This document shows, piece after piece, positions 11,701-22,252 of a DNA stretch of 64,000 bases. How positions within the stretch are numbered: the first letter of the stretch is position 1; each line of letters starts with the position of its first letter. The DNA lies in contig JALIGW010000013.1 of the NCBI GenBank assembly GCA_023053685.1, positions 16,930,501-16,994,500 on the forward strand. The letters are read 5' to 3'. Under the pieces are notes generated by a model. It made no database searches, was not told the DNA's origin, and saw only the letters and a list, made by a program, of their open reading frames with translations. The position numbers and the translations under genes were made by a program. Origin of the DNA: Diadophis punctatus similis. Its lineage: Eukaryota > Chordata > Lepidosauria > Squamata > Dipsadidae.

Positions 11701-14700
11701 CCTCTTCTTCCTCATCACTGATGTGAGGTGCTGGAGGTTCCGAAGGCCCTGGCTGAACCTCTGCCTCTGGCACCGAGTCCTCGCCAGCCTCCTCACTGTC
11801 CAACTCGTGTGCCAGCTGCACAGGCAGCTTGCGCATCACCATCGGCCTCGTCTCAGACGGGATCCACTACCAGCTGCATGGGCTGCTGACGGGTCACAAC
11901 ACCTCCTTTTTATTTATCTCTATCTGTTGAGATCTTAAATCAGTGGTGGCCAATCTTAAGCATACCATGCACCAATTTTTTCACAGACGAGTTCAGATGC
12001 GCCATACAACTTTGGCTTCCAAATCCAGAAGCGGCGGGGAGGAGGACGGCCCCCCGCCCTGCCCCACCCACCCTGCCAAGCCCCAGTGCGAGATACATGT
12101 CCTAGATGCTCGTCTAGAGCGGCTGCTTTCCAGGCTGGATTTGGAAGCCGAAGAGCCGAAGTTACAGGAGATTGGCTCGCCTGCTCTGGGTTCATCGCAG
12201 GCAGGATTCAAAACGCTGCCGCAGAAGTTTGGGGGTTTGGGGTGGGGGATGGGGTGCCGCGCGGCGCAGCACAAGTGAGGAAGGCGGCGGCGACTTCCTT
12301 GTCGGCGCCGCCTTCCTCACTCACGCCCCGCCCTGCCCTATCTCCTGCCCAAAACCCCCAAACTCCTGCAGCAGCGTTTTGAAGGGATGTGTTTTGCCTG
12401 CGATAAAGGGAACCGATGCTTGCCTCCTATTCTTCGCAGGCAGAAGCATGTTTTAAAATGCTGCCGAAGGCAACCCAGAGCATGCGAGCCAGTCCAGCAA
12501 GTGAGGGAGGTGGTGGCAAGAGGCAGAGCCTTGTCACCGTCCCTCTTGGCTCCGCCTCTTGCCGATGCCTCCCTCACTTGCTGGACTGGCTCGTCTGCTC
12601 TGGGCTGCCTTTGGCAGTGTTTTGAAACACGCTCCTGCCTGCGCGGAGGCAGGGATTGATGCTCGCCCCCTCTTCCTCGCAGGCAGAAGCGCGTTTTAAA
12701 TTGCCGTAGGCAGAGCCCAGAGGAGCCGAGCTAAGTAGGCGCAAGGATGCAATGCGCCACTTGTAAGCATCCAATGCGCCATGTTTGGCGCATGCACCAC
12801 GGTTTGGCCACCCCTTAAATCATCTTGAGAAAGCAGGATAATGAAAAATACTATTTTGTGGTTGTGTTCGAATATGATTAAAGTAATTGGACAATTCTTT
12901 TTTAAAGGAATGCAAAAACTGGAAGAACGTGAAGACTGAGGTGGAGATGAATGATGAGAGGAGTTTCATTGCTTCATTTCCTAAAGATGGATTTCTTTAA
13001 TTTGCAAAGAACAATAGAAAAGACAATGATGTTTCTACATATTGTAACAACTAAGTGAATAAAATATGACAATGACATATTAAGTCTTCTAGCATGGGGA
13101 GGGAAAAAATTGATTTTGAAAAAGAGCAAATTGTTTTTATCTATATGCTTTTGTGTTATATTGGTTTTAAAAAAACTAATTAATCTTCCTACCTCACTGC
13201 ATCAGGCAAATATTTCATTCCTGGGTAGAAAATATCAGAGAGTATCTTCAGGGTATAATATTGAGACTTTGGACTTGATTTTGCCAGGTAGAGGTTGGCA
13301 AATTCTGTATTTCCATATAGATCTTAAAATGAAGGGAAAGAGAAAGGAGTATTAAGATTATTACTAACACAAAAAAGAAAATTTTAAACTATATTACTCA
13401 ATATACTATTTCTTATATTTTGTATAAAAACAAATACAATGGGTTATTAAACATGATTGTTAAGTAAAGTGACCAGATTTTTTTTTAAGCGGGATGGGGG
13501 GCGGGCCCGCCTGGGCGCCGCCATTTGAGTTTTGCCCTCTGCGCATGCGCAGAGGGCAAAATAATGCAAATGTCGGCGTCCAGGTGGGGGGGAGGCAGGA
13601 GGCCTTTCCTCGCCTCCCGCCTCCCCTTCTGGAGCCGGCAGTGGCTTGGGCTGGCAAGCGACAAACGGGAGGCGGGAGGCGGGGAAAGGAGGCAGCCGGC
13701 AGCTTACCTGTGAGGCGGCGCTCAGGGCTAAGTCTCTGTCGCAAGCTCCAGGCATCCAACCGCCGCGGTCTCCTGGTCGCCCGCCCGGCCCCAGGGCAAC
13801 GGCGGCAGTGAGGCAACGGGGGGAAGAAAGGGGAGGGGGACGAGGAAGGGCTGTTTGCGCCACCGGAGGGGCCGCTCGTGAGCTCAAACTGCCGCTCCGA
13901 GTCCCTCACCCCTCCACCCGCATCCAAACAGCAGCGGCGCCTCCGAGGGCAGGGCTAGGGATGGGGCGGGGGAAGGAGAGGAGGAGCAGCCCCCCTTCAC
14001 CCTCTCCCCAGCAGGCAGCCGGCTCGCTGAAATTCCGCTTTGCCCGACTTGCTTCCAGTTTTTATTTCTGTGGTAGTACCTCTCTTTTGTGCTTCCCCTT
14101 CTAAGGTGACCAGACATCCCGCTGTTTTGGCATTCTTTCCAAAAAAGCGTGACTTTTTTGAAAGAATGCAGGACGCGGGACACACGCTTGAAAAGCGTGT
14201 CTGTCCCGCTAAAAGCGGGACATCTGGTCACCTTATTGTTAAGGCTTCTGAATGTTGGTGTTGGCAAATATTATAGACAGCCAAGAAAACAAACTGATCA
14301 TTGAACAAACCAACCCAGAATTTTCACTTATGAAAATGATCAGGCTTAAATTTTCCTACTTTGGGCACATTATTAGAAGACTATAATGCTGGGAAAGGAG
14401 AAAGGAAATCATCTTGAGAAAGCAACAAGGTGGATGGACTCAGTTACAGTGGCAATGGTTAATGGGCATTGGGAAATTTGCAGATTTTCCCCCTGAAGAA
14501 AATCTATGTTTGTTCAATGATTCAGTGATTTATGGCATGTAATCAGTCACCCAGAATGTTTCAAATGACAATCATGCTTTCTGTTATAAAACCTCAAAAA
14601 TATCTTAAAGTACCACACTTTTAAAAAACAATTAATAGGACATCATAAAGGCCAAGTCGTTCTTAAATACTACAAATGGTTTCTTGGGACTTGTAACTAC

Positions 14701-17700
14701 ATATAACAGAATAAATTTGTGGACAAAACCGAATCGCTATGTAGAAACAATGAAGCACATTTAGAAGAAATTAATGAAGGCTGAAAAAATCCAACCCAAA
14801 ACTTCTATCCAAACTAACTATTGCAGGAAATAAAGTGCTTAAAATACAGTTCGGCATAGTATAGATATGAATTGAATGGTATAGACTGGTTATAGTAAAC
14901 CAATGACACATGTGTAAAAGTGACAGGCTACAACATTTTATGTGACACGCCAGCATTCACCAGTTCCTGACAACATCTATTCTTGAAAGCATGCCCTGGC
15001 TGTGAAATCTGCATGCAAATGGGGTGTGCTCTTGCTCAGTGTCTAGAAATTACACAGGAGGCCCATATTTTTGCAAGGAATCCAGACCCTCCAAAACCTT
15101 TGTGAGAACAGGGTTCTGAGAAATTTTACATCTGAGGTCTCCCCCATGTATGCATGGTGTTGTGTGTCTTTTTTAAACTTTTTAAAAATTGTTTTTAATG
15201 ATTTTATTGTTTGGCGTTCTTTAAAATGCTGTACGTCGCCCTGAGTCCTTAGGGAGTAGGGCGGCATAGAAGAATTCCCAAATAAATAAAAATAAACAGT
15301 ATGTGATTTTCTGTGGTCTTTGGAGGTTGAACAAGCCATTCACATGCAGTGACCAAAGCTGCTTCACAAATGAAGGCCTCGTGCAACCCGCAGCAGCCTG
15401 TCTACAAAAAAAAATACTGCTGGAAAGTAAGCCTGAGGATAAGAGGCATCAGGCTTGCACATCTTGGGGAACAGGATCAGGTGGCTTTTTTGAGTGGCAG
15501 TGGTGAGGCTAAGGACTGAAGTCGAGCTCTGGGCCCTCAACTTCAGGCCCAGCCTTGGGGCTGCCATCTAGTGCTGCTCTTCAGAGTGACCTAGATTGGC
15601 AGCTGGTAGGAGGGGGAGAGATAATTGTTTCTCTTTTGTTTGGGAGTGGGCATGTGACACATCAACCCTAAAGGATTTGCCATCTGTGTTATAGATTAAT
15701 ATGTAATAATTATAAAGAATTTGGGGCACTTTTGATTCCAACTTAGTTACCTCTGTCATCCTTTTGTTCCATTTTCAGAAGATTTAAAGTTATGCAACAG
15801 TTCAGCAGTTTCTCCATTCCAGTGAGACTGGTGTTTAAACGTTCAGCAATAATCGCTGAGGAGAGAGATTCACCTGACTCTCTCAGCAAGTCAAATATTC
15901 CAAATTCACAGGAAGTGAATATTATCTGAAAAGAAATGGAGAGATGTACCAACAGGAGAAAGTTTGGGAAAGGATAGTTTTCCTTTAATTATTTAATTTT
16001 GTCTCCTCCAAAATATATGTAAAATATCTGGATAGCTTATGAACAAGGATGAGTGAAAGTCCAATAATTATAAAACATTTACAAAGGAAGAGAGACTATT
16101 TTAATTAGATGTGTTTTTTTTTAGCTAGAAGCCCTCTTCAGGATAGAGAATGCATGCCTTGTTCAGTCCTGTCCCTTCGTAATTTTTTATATTTTATTTA
16201 TAATTAAATTTATATACTGTCCTTCTCCAGGGGACTCAGGGCGGTGAACAGCCAAGTAAAAACACAATATAAACATTAAAATATATATACATTTAAAAGA
16301 AAATATTCGATGTGGCCCTGATTTAAGACAATACAATTAAAATTTGGTAAAATCTTAAAAACCCCAAAAACTTTTTCACGCCAGCCCGGCTTGATAAAAA
16401 TAGTACGTCTTGAGGGCACAGCGGAAGGTGGCCAGGTCATGAATGGTTCTTAAGTCTGGAGGGAGCTGGTTCCAGAGGGTGGGTGCTCCCACAGAGAAGG
16501 CCCTCCCCCTGGGTGTCACCAGCCTACACTGCTTGGCTGATGGCACCCTGAGGAGGCCCTCTCTGTGGGAGCGCACTGGTCGATGGGAGGCAGTTTGTGG
16601 CAGCAGACGGTCTCGGAGATACCTAGGTCCAATGCCATGGAGCGCTTTAAAGGTAGTAACAAGCACCTTGAAGCGCACCCAGTAGACCACCGGAAGCCAG
16701 TGCAGCTTGCGTAGGAGGGGTGTTATATGGGAGCGCCAGTTAGCCCCGAAACCACCCACGTGGCTGCATTCTGGACCAGCTGGAGCCTCCGGGTGCTCTT
16801 CATGGGGAGCCCCATGTAGAGAGCATTACTGTAGTCCAAACGCGACGTGACTAGGGCATGGGTGACTGTGCACAGGGAATCCCGATCCAGAAAGGGCCGC
16901 AACTGGCGTATCAGGCGGTCCAGATAAAAGGCCGCCCTGGTCACAACTGTCAGATGGTCCTCTAAGGACAGCTGTGGATCCAGGAGGACACCCAGATTGT
17001 GAGCCCTTTTGGCAGGGGCTAGAGACTCGCCCCCAATAGTCAGAGATGGAATCATCTGACTATATCGAGACACTGGGAACCACAGCCACTCCGTCTTGGA
17101 AGGGTTGAGCCTGAGTCGGTTTCTCCCCATCCAGATCCGCACAGCTTCCAGGCACCGAGACATCACTTCAAGGGCATCATTGGGGTGGCCTGGGGTGGAA
17201 ATGTACAGCTGTGTATCATCGGCGTACTGATGGTACTCCACCCCAAAGCCACGGATGATCTCACCCAGCGGCTTCACATAGATGTTGAACAGAAGGGGTG
17301 AGAGAATCGACCCCTGGGGCACTCCATATGTGAAAGGCCTCGAGGATGACGTCTGCCCCCCTGCCAATACAAACTGCGACCGGTTGGAGAGAAAGGAGGA
17401 GAACCAACGAAAAACAGTGCCCCCTATCCCTAACTCTTCCACCCGGTGCAGCATGATACCATGGTCGATGGTATCAAAAGCCGCTGAGAGGTCTAATAGG
17501 ACCAGGACAGAGGAACAACCCCTGTCCCAAGCCCTCCATAGATCATCAACCAATGCGACTAATGCCGTTTCCGTGCTGTGCCCGGCCCTGAAACCCGACT
17601 GGAATGGATCTAGGTATGATGATTCCTCCAAGTACTGGGGAAACTGTCGTGCGACCACACTCTCAACAATCTTCGCCACAAAGCGAAGGTTGGAGACAGG

Positions 17701-20700
17701 GCGATAGTTAGCTAAAATTCCTGGGTCCAGGGAGGGCTTCTTGAGGAGAGGCCTCACCACCGCTTCTTTCAAAGCCGTGGGAAGTAAACCTCCCCCAAAG
17801 AAGCGTTAATAATTCCCTGGAGCCAGCCTTGTGTAACCTCCCGGGTAGCCAGCACTAACCAGGAGGGACACGGGTCCAATAAACATGTGGCCGCACTGAG
17901 CCTCCCCAGAATCTTGTCCACATCCTCAGGGGTCACCGAGTCAAACTCTTCCCAGATAACGTTCTCAAGACTATTCCCTGTCGCCGCGTCAGTATCCACC
18001 CAGTTGGAGTCCAGTTCCCCCTGAATCTGAGCGATTTTGTCAATGTTAATATAATGTCTGCTTGCTCTTCTAGGAGGTCTGCAAGAGGAAGCCTGACTCT
18101 CTTGAACATAAGTGCAGCTTCCTATGTAATTTGGGATTCAGGTAATCCTCAAGTTACCACAGTTACTGACCAAAGTTATGACATAACACCCCCCAAGTAC
18201 TTAAGACACAGTCCCAAAGTTATGAATGTTGCAGCACTATGGCAGTTGTTCACACTTATGAGTGACTGCAGAGGCACTGCAATGTTTGCCCTGCCTATTC
18301 CTGCCCTCCCACCACCCAGGCTGGGTCTTCACAGGAACTGGGCCCTCTGGAGCCTCACTTACCTTGCAACGATCTAGCGAGCATTCAATTCCTTTGCCTG
18401 CTTCGGTGCATTCATGGAGAACAGAGGCCTAAAGTAGTATGAGATCATGCAAGATCAGTAATGCGAGATCTCATGCTACTGATCTCTAGGTCTTCCCTCC
18501 ATTTGCAAAGCCTTTTGCTGCGGATCTCGTCCAGGCCTCCATTCATATAGAACAGAGGCCTAAAGTACTGTAGTGCAAGATCACGCGAGATCAGTAGCTT
18601 TTTGCTGCAAGACTGGAATCTTCTGGGGGCCGTGATCTCACACCAGATCACGGCCCCCAGAAGGTTCCAGTCTTGGCCCAAAAAGCATTTGCAAGATGAA
18701 AGATGTGTCATGCCCCCGTTGGAGCCTGAACCTGTGGGGGAAGATGAGCTTAAGGTGGGTTACAAAACCCCACTAGGCCTTGAACAAAGGCCTTGACATC
18801 CTTGGCCTGTTTCTAAGTTGCAACATTAGCAAAAGGGAGTTGTTGTGTCAGCATCAAAGGATGTGTCCACCCAAAATATGCTGACCAAGATAGAGCTATT
18901 TTCTTATCTGCTGTCTGCACATTATTGTATCCGCCTGCTTGTTGACAGGAAACATGTACTCAGTTCCTCTGTCCGCCAATGCCTGTAACACCTGTATGCT
19001 ATCACGTAGTCACATGTATAAAGGAACAGCCCTGATCTCCATTCGGGGTTCAGGCCTTTTTGTATGCTTTTGAACCTGCGCAAATAAACCTTTTCCTTCT
19101 TTGAAGAGCTCGCTTGCGTCTTGTCCTTTCCACAACAAGCTGGAACCTGAGCCGATAGAGTTTGAGGAGGTGGCTTCGCTGGCTGCGGAGGAAAATGGGG
19201 CAAGGCAGAGCCAGTCAGACCAAGGCATTTCAAGATTAGAACAGCTTGTAGACAGGGAGGAACAGGGGCAAGATGAATATGAAAGACAGAGCTCAGGCAA
19301 TGAGCAAGGACTACCCCCTCCTGATCCAAGAGCACGGAGAGTGGAGAGAAGGCAAGAATAGTGCAGACTGAGCAGGCTACTTGGGAGAAGAGTGTCACGC
19401 CCATCTTCACAAGGCACACCTGGGGAATGAGGCTTAAAATGAGATGCTGTGGGGAGAGGCATTTGTCGGAACAAACGCTGAGTTCCTGAAGTGTTGAGTG
19501 CTGACGTTTGAACTTTCCAAGAGTCCTTGCATTTTTTCTGGCTTTCTGGACTAATTACCTGGATCCTTTGATTCCCAAACTCCTTGATTTGCCCTGCTGG
19601 ATTTATTGCTATGGAGCCTTGGTGTACACAGCGCTGGGCTGGAATATTTGCAGCCAGAGGCTGCTTGAGGTGTATGTGGGCATTTGTCATCACTTTGCTC
19701 TTGGACTTGTCAGAAATGTGGGAGCATTTATTTATTTATTTATTTATTTAAATGGATTTATATGCCGCCCAACTCCCGAGGGACTCTGGGCGGCTCATTT
19801 GGGGACATTTGGAGCAATAAAGGGGCTGTTTGAACTGCCAGCTGCTTGTGCCGTGCCCCTGGTCATCACACCAAGGGTGGGTTCCTCTCAGTTTGGACTT
19901 GTACGTGCGCACCGGTAGCAGCCTGCTGGTGACATCACAATGACATCACCGACCTGGTACGGTCGGTGTCGGTCCCTGGGCGCCGCCATTTTTCCCCCGA
20001 ATTTTTTTCGATTTTTTTTCAATTTGGGGGGGGGATTTCTTTATTTTTTCTTCTTCTGCGCATGCGCAGAAGCTGAGTTTCTGGCACTGTGCATGCACTG
20101 CCTCCCTACCCACCATTCGCTCACTCGCTTGCCCCGCCTTGCCCCACCTGCCTAGCTGCCTGCCGCTCACTGGCTCGCCCCGCCTCTGAGACCATGCAGT
20201 CCTGAGCGGGAAGCTTGAAGGAGTTACTGCTGCCTCGAGGTAAGTCTGCGGGCGTGGACGGTAGGGGGGTGGGAAGAAACTATCAAGAACAGCGGTGTGC
20301 TTCTCTGTCTGCTGGAGCCCGGGAATGGGTGAGGCCTTCCATGCACCCATCCCCGGGCTCCCATAGACAGAGAAGCCGCTCACCGCTCGGCTGAGGCTTT
20401 TCTTGCAGCCAGCACCACCACCCCCGGTCCCCCGGCTCACCTGGCTGGCAAAGGCATCTCGGCTCCATGCTAGGTGATCCTAGCTAGCCAGGTTGTCCCT
20501 GTGTGCCTCCAGTCCAGCTTTCCTTTCAGCCGGACTCCGGAGCATCTATTCGCCTGCTGCATCATCGGAGATCAGTTGATTCTGCCTGCTGGTAAGTGGC
20601 TGGGGTTTTTTTCTTTATACTTTTAATGGTTTTTTTAAAATGATATTTTATTGTTAATTTTTTTCAGGATATTTCATTGTTTTTGGGAAATGTCTTATTT

Positions 20701-22179
20701 AAAAAAAATATTGTTTTTAGGAAATGTTTGTTTTGTAATGAGATTTTGCTTAACAGCGTTGGAAGGGACCTTGTAGGTCATCTAGTCCAACCCACTGCTG
20801 AAGCAGGAGACCCTACATCATTTCTGATCATTTTGTGTGTTTCTGTGTGATAACTGGCTTTTGAAGTAACTGCTTGCAGCAATCACCTTTTATGTGACTC
20901 CATTGCTGTTTTTATATGTTCATCTGTGTGTGGCTGTTAAGTGCAGGTTGGTCCTTGAGTTAGCTTAGTGACTGTTCAAAGTTGCAATGGCAGTGAAAAA
21001 AGTGACTTATGACCATTTTTTACACTTAACGACTGTTCCAGCATCCCCAGGGTCATGTGATCAAAATTCAAACACTTGATCACATGGCCGGCAAGCCACT
21101 CCCACCCGGTCACGTGGCTGGCAAGCCCCTCCCACCCGGTCACATGACCATCAAGCCACACCCACAAAATAAGCCACTACCACTACTACAGAGTGGTAGT
21201 AAAAAAAATTGGGACCCACCCCCTGCATCACATGATGGGAAGCTTTAAGCAATGCGATTTTGTTGTTCTAAAGTCTTGTTGGCTTGCAAATGCTTTTTGT
21301 GCCGAGACTGCAAGCAGGCAAAGAAATCATGACAGAGAGGCTGGAGAAGAGACAACTCACTACATCTTCACAAAGTAAGTGACCCAGTGCGGCAGGATGG
21401 GGTGGGAGCAATTGTGGGGACCCCAGAGAGGAGCAAGAGGGGGAGGCCTTGGTGGTCTGAAGCATGTGGCCTGTTCCATCGCTAGGACCTCCATGGCCTT
21501 CCCCACCCTGAAATACCTCAAGTACACTTAATTGCATGTTCAATTAGCGAGTGTGTGGGCAAAAGCAGGAAGTATCACGTTCAATTGACTGATTCACGCC
21601 AAAGAATTATCGGGTTACAAATGTAATTGTCAGGCTCCATTACATTCATAACTCAAGGACTACCTGTATTTTTTTTTGAGTGCCAGATCACACGGAGAAC
21701 TGCATTCATGTTCAAGAAAATATTAGGACACCATTCCTTTTGACTTCCCAGGTGAATGCAAAGAGAGTAGAGGGAATAAACAGCTTAATTCTTTGACCTC
21801 TTAAAATTCCTCATAGGCAATCCCTAAAGAAAGCTACAAGATCTGTTGTGATAGAAGCTACTGACAGAATTGTGGTCAGAAGACACCATCGCTCTATTTG
21901 GTTAATAATTGAATTGCTGAGTGCTAGTTAGATTTGACATACCTTTCATCCATGGGTGCCAATTTCTCCCTAATCATTCAGTACTTTAAGTAAATTAATT
22001 TTAGTGTAGCATAAGCTGCATGATTTGGAGGTTTTTATCATATCCATAAGACTCTAAAGAAATAAAGTTGTACATTTTAATGCCATTATTTACTGTTTTC
22101 ACCCTACCTTTGTAACCATAAATGAATGTTGATGCTGAAATAATATTTTAATATGTTCTTTTTCCTCTGGTGAACCCAT
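5633..22179 (-). CDS. ASMT-like: ASMT-like methyltransferase gene, copy A (exons 1-7; exon 8 off the left edge)
   Basis: This is a class I SAM-dependent O-methyltransferase of the ASMT/HIOMT family, whose classic member makes melatonin from N-acetylserotonin in pineal and retina. Coding segments, in transcript order, are 22108-22179, 15751-15925, 13193-13322, 11125-11193, 7267-7385, 5900-6040 and 5633-5755. All internal borders are GT/AG and the phases chain without stops (276 codons plus one base). Visible landmarks are an N-terminal dimerisation region (exons 1-3), glycine-rich SAM motif D-I-G-G-x-x-G at residues 186-192, F-D-L-P-E-V in exon 6, and the D-F-F-K-D-P motif in exon 7. The catalytic L-H-D-W is L-I-N-W here, so both the His and the Asp are gone. 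Similarity is to ASMT rather than the ASMT domain of ASMTL, judged from exons 1 and 3. Copy B lies upstream in the same orientation. Family membership is very likely; present function is doubtful. Confidence 0.9.
5900..6040 (-). CDS. ASMT-like: ASMT-like copy A, exon 6
   Basis: 141 nt, residues 189-236. The acceptor is TTTCAAG|GAAGC and the donor GCAG|GTAAAC. It completes the SAM motif (G-S-C-G-A-L-S-K-E) and carries [10 protein letters not shown], whose Asp is the usual ribose-binding acidic residue (human D210). It differs from copy B by one replacement (YPNC against YPHC) and one silent change. Confidence 0.94.
7267..7385 (-). CDS. ASMT-like: ASMT-like copy A, exon 5 (SAM motif I starts here)
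   Basis: 119 nt, residues 149-189. The acceptor is ATTCTAG|GTC and the donor GGTG|GTAAGT. It contains the conserved Trp of N-E-A-W-S (human W164), then L-T-A-F-D-L-S, and ends in Y-D-I-G-G, the first half of the glycine-rich SAM motif. One replacement difference from copy B (Phe in A, Tyr in B). Confidence 0.93.
7760..7948. mobile_element. Short hAT-type element
   Basis: Terminal inverted repeats CAGTGGCCCCCAACC and GGTTGGGGACCCCTG; perfect 8-bp duplication ACCTACAG on both sides (7752-7759, 7949-7956). Confidence 0.9.
8476..8600. repeat. Left arm of a split inverted duplication
   Basis: Positions 8476-8545 match the reverse complement of about 10527-10595, and 8555-8600 match that of about 9165-9222. 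See the finding on the interrupted palindrome. Confidence 0.75.
8631..8716 (+). repeat. Pentanucleotide microsatellite (ACTAT)n to (ACTAC)n
   Basis: About 17 tandem pentamers; the first units are ACTAT and later ones ACTAC. Confidence 0.95.
8719..8956. mobile_element. hAT-type element inside a microsatellite
   Basis: It ends GGAACCCACCCCTG like others in the window. Flanks ACTATACG (8711-8718) and ACTATACT (8957-8964) agree at 7 of 8 positions. The left end is degraded. Confidence 0.6.
8957..9118 (+). repeat. Graded pentanucleotide array
   Basis: Units change along the array from ACTAT/ATTAC through TTATG, TTGTG and TTGCG/TTGCA and back to TTATG, keeping a 5-bp register for most of its length. 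Confidence 0.9.
9261..9742. mobile_element. hAT-type element inserted in the L3 fragment
   Basis: Ends CCATGATGGTGAACCT and GGTTAGCCATCACTG; perfect 8-bp duplication CCCTAGTC (9253-9260, 9743-9750). Same family as 50322-50754. Confidence 0.9.
10301..10392 (+). repeat. (AGATT)n microsatellite
   Basis: About 18 perfect units within the 3' UTR of an L3 LINE. Confidence 0.95.
10610..10745. mobile_element. Near-perfect palindromic MITE
   Basis: 136 bp, almost entirely self-complementary (GTGTTTCCCAACATTGGC against GCCAAGGTTGGGAAACAC). Flanked by the 8-bp duplication CATTAGAA (10602-10609, 10746-10753). The inner phrase ACTTCAACTCCCAGAATTC recurs in the arrays at 40-42 kb. Confidence 0.88.
11125..11193 (-). 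CDS. ASMT-like: ASMT-like copy A, exon 4
   Basis: 69 nt, residues 126-149. The acceptor is TTTTCAG|GGA and the donor ACCG|GTAAAT. It encodes E-G-K-N-Q and, at its end, F-F-E-A-L-Y-R, matching the ASMT E-G-R-N-Q to A-I-Y-R segment. The Tyr recalled as a SAM contact (human Y147) is kept. Two replacement differences separate it from copy B. Confidence 0.9.
11429..11901 (-). mobile_element. Truncated solo LTR, copy A
   Basis: Matches the right 473 bp of the intact solo LTR at 57817-58512 in copy B. The rest is missing because copy A lost about 2.1 kb here. LTR retroelement remnant without coding capacity. Confidence 0.65.
11941..12814. mobile_element. hAT-type element present in both copies (A)
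   Basis: Starts CAGTGGTGGCCAA and ends TTTGGCCACCCC; flanked by TCTTAAAT on the left, with the right-hand copy eroded. Same insertion as 58558-59550, so it predates the duplication. GC-rich internal inverted blocks create spurious ORFs. Confidence 0.85.
13193..13322 (-). CDS. ASMT-like: ASMT-like copy A, exon 3
   Basis: 130 nt, residues 83-126. The acceptor is TTTTAAG|AT and the donor TGAG|GTAGGA. The peptide contains Y-G-N-T-E-F and S-S-P-K-S-Q-Y, close to the avian ASMT exon 3 signature, and ends D-A-V-R. Two adjacent differences from copy B turn one Phe (A) into Ala (B). Confidence 0.92.
13465..14235. mobile_element. hAT-type element, copy A only
   Basis: TAAAGTGACCAG and CTGGTCACCTTA ends; perfect 8-bp duplication TTGTTAAG (13457-13464, 14236-14243). 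The inner end sequence GCGGGACATCTGGTCACC is shared with the large hAT at 26612-30419. Carries a 32-bp palindrome around TGCGCATGCGCA. Confidence 0.92.
14250..14480 (+). mobile_element. RTE-like LINE C-terminal fragment (copy A)
   Basis: A broken frame reads [14 protein letters not shown], the F-G-H-I-x-R-R motif after the reverse transcriptase in RTE/BovB-like LINEs. The copy B equivalent is at about 60785-61030. Continues with stops; no function. Confidence 0.45.
14481..15110. other. Intron sequence, no feature seen
   Basis: Ordinary intron DNA aligned with 61031-61581 of copy B. No repeat or coding signal that I can name. Confidence 0.6.
15112..15299 (+). mobile_element. SINE-like insertion, copy A only
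   Basis: Absent from copy B, where GAACAGG runs straight into ATGTGATTTTC. Ends with CGCCCTGAGTCCTTAGGGAG, GGGCGGCATAG and an (AAATA)n tail. Confidence 0.65.
15751..15925 (-). CDS. ASMT-like: ASMT-like copy A, exon 2
   Basis: 175 nt, residues 25-83. The acceptor is TTTCTTTTCAG|ATA and the donor AGAG|GTAACT. It encodes the helix starting [14 protein letters not shown], the signature of the ASMT N-terminal dimerisation domain, and the segment L-L-N-C-C-I-T-L-N-L-L. It differs from copy B at four bases, three of which change the protein (A/V, I/V, Q/R). Confidence 0.93.
16185..18050 (-). mobile_element. CR1/L3-clade LINE reverse transcriptase, inactive
   Basis: Frames 17999-17769, 17772-16723 (349 codons) and 16759-16376 form one reverse transcriptase broken by two frameshifts. 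Visible motifs in order: N-Y-R-P-V-S-N, L-D-L-S-A-A-F-D-T-I-D-H, G-V-P-Q-G-S-I-L-S-P-L-L-F-N, the catalytic Y-A-D-D-T-Q-L-Y, and the C-terminal L-H-W-L-P-V and P-T-L-W-N-Q-L-P. The endonuclease half is missing. A CR1-superfamily element of L3/L2 type, sitting in intron 1 of copy A. Confidence 0.85.
18130..18710. repeat. Degenerate inverted-repeat DNA
   Basis: Contains a hairpin with 30-bp arms, 18609-18638 and 18645-18674, matching at 29 of 30 positions around a 6-base loop. A second phrase (GAACAGAGGCCTAAAGTA) is repeated at 18419 and 18550. Confidence 0.7.
18840..19136 (+). mobile_element. LTR-like segment with TATA and poly(A) signals
   Basis: Has TGTATAAAGG near 19015, CAAATAAACC near 19081 and a terminal CCACAACA. 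No target duplication could be confirmed, so the borders are approximate. No coding sequence. Confidence 0.5.
19393..19870 (+). mobile_element. Second LTR-like segment with a SINE-tail insertion
   Basis: Runs from TGTCACGCCCATC to GGTCATCACA. A CCGCCCAACTCCC...GGGCGGC module with (ATTT)n interrupts it near 19721-19800. Borders uncertain. Confidence 0.35.
19872..21225. mobile_element. hAT-type element, 1.35 kb
   Basis: Starts CAAGGGTGGGTTCC and ends GGGACCCACCCCCTG; flanks CATCACAC (19864-19871) and CATCACAT (21226-21233) agree at 7 of 8. Contains a CR1 3'-end fragment (20754-20819, minus). Confidence 0.75.
22108..22179 (-). CDS. ASMT-like: ASMT-like copy A, exon 1 (start codon)
   Basis: This exon holds 24 codons from ATG (22177-22179) to the donor AAG|GTAGGG, ending in phase 0 as exon 2 requires. 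The peptide begins M-G-S-P-E-E and ends S-F-M-V-T-K. As I recall it, human ASMT exon 1 begins M-G-S-S-E-D and ends G-F-M-V-S-Q. The start context is good (A at -3, G at +4). Sixteen bases upstream of the ATG a pyrimidine-rich tract ends in ACAG, so a non-coding 5' exon further upstream is possible. Confidence 0.85.
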
Positions 22180-22219
22180 TGTTCTTCACTTCTCTGTCAA
22201 ACACACAAGAAAATTATTT

Positions 22220-22252
22220 CATTCATTCATTCACTCACTCACTCACTCATAA
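22220..22252 (+). repeat. (ATTC)n/(ACTC)n microsatellite
   Basis: Short tetranucleotide array about 40 bp upstream of the copy A start codon on the minus strand. Confidence 0.85.
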
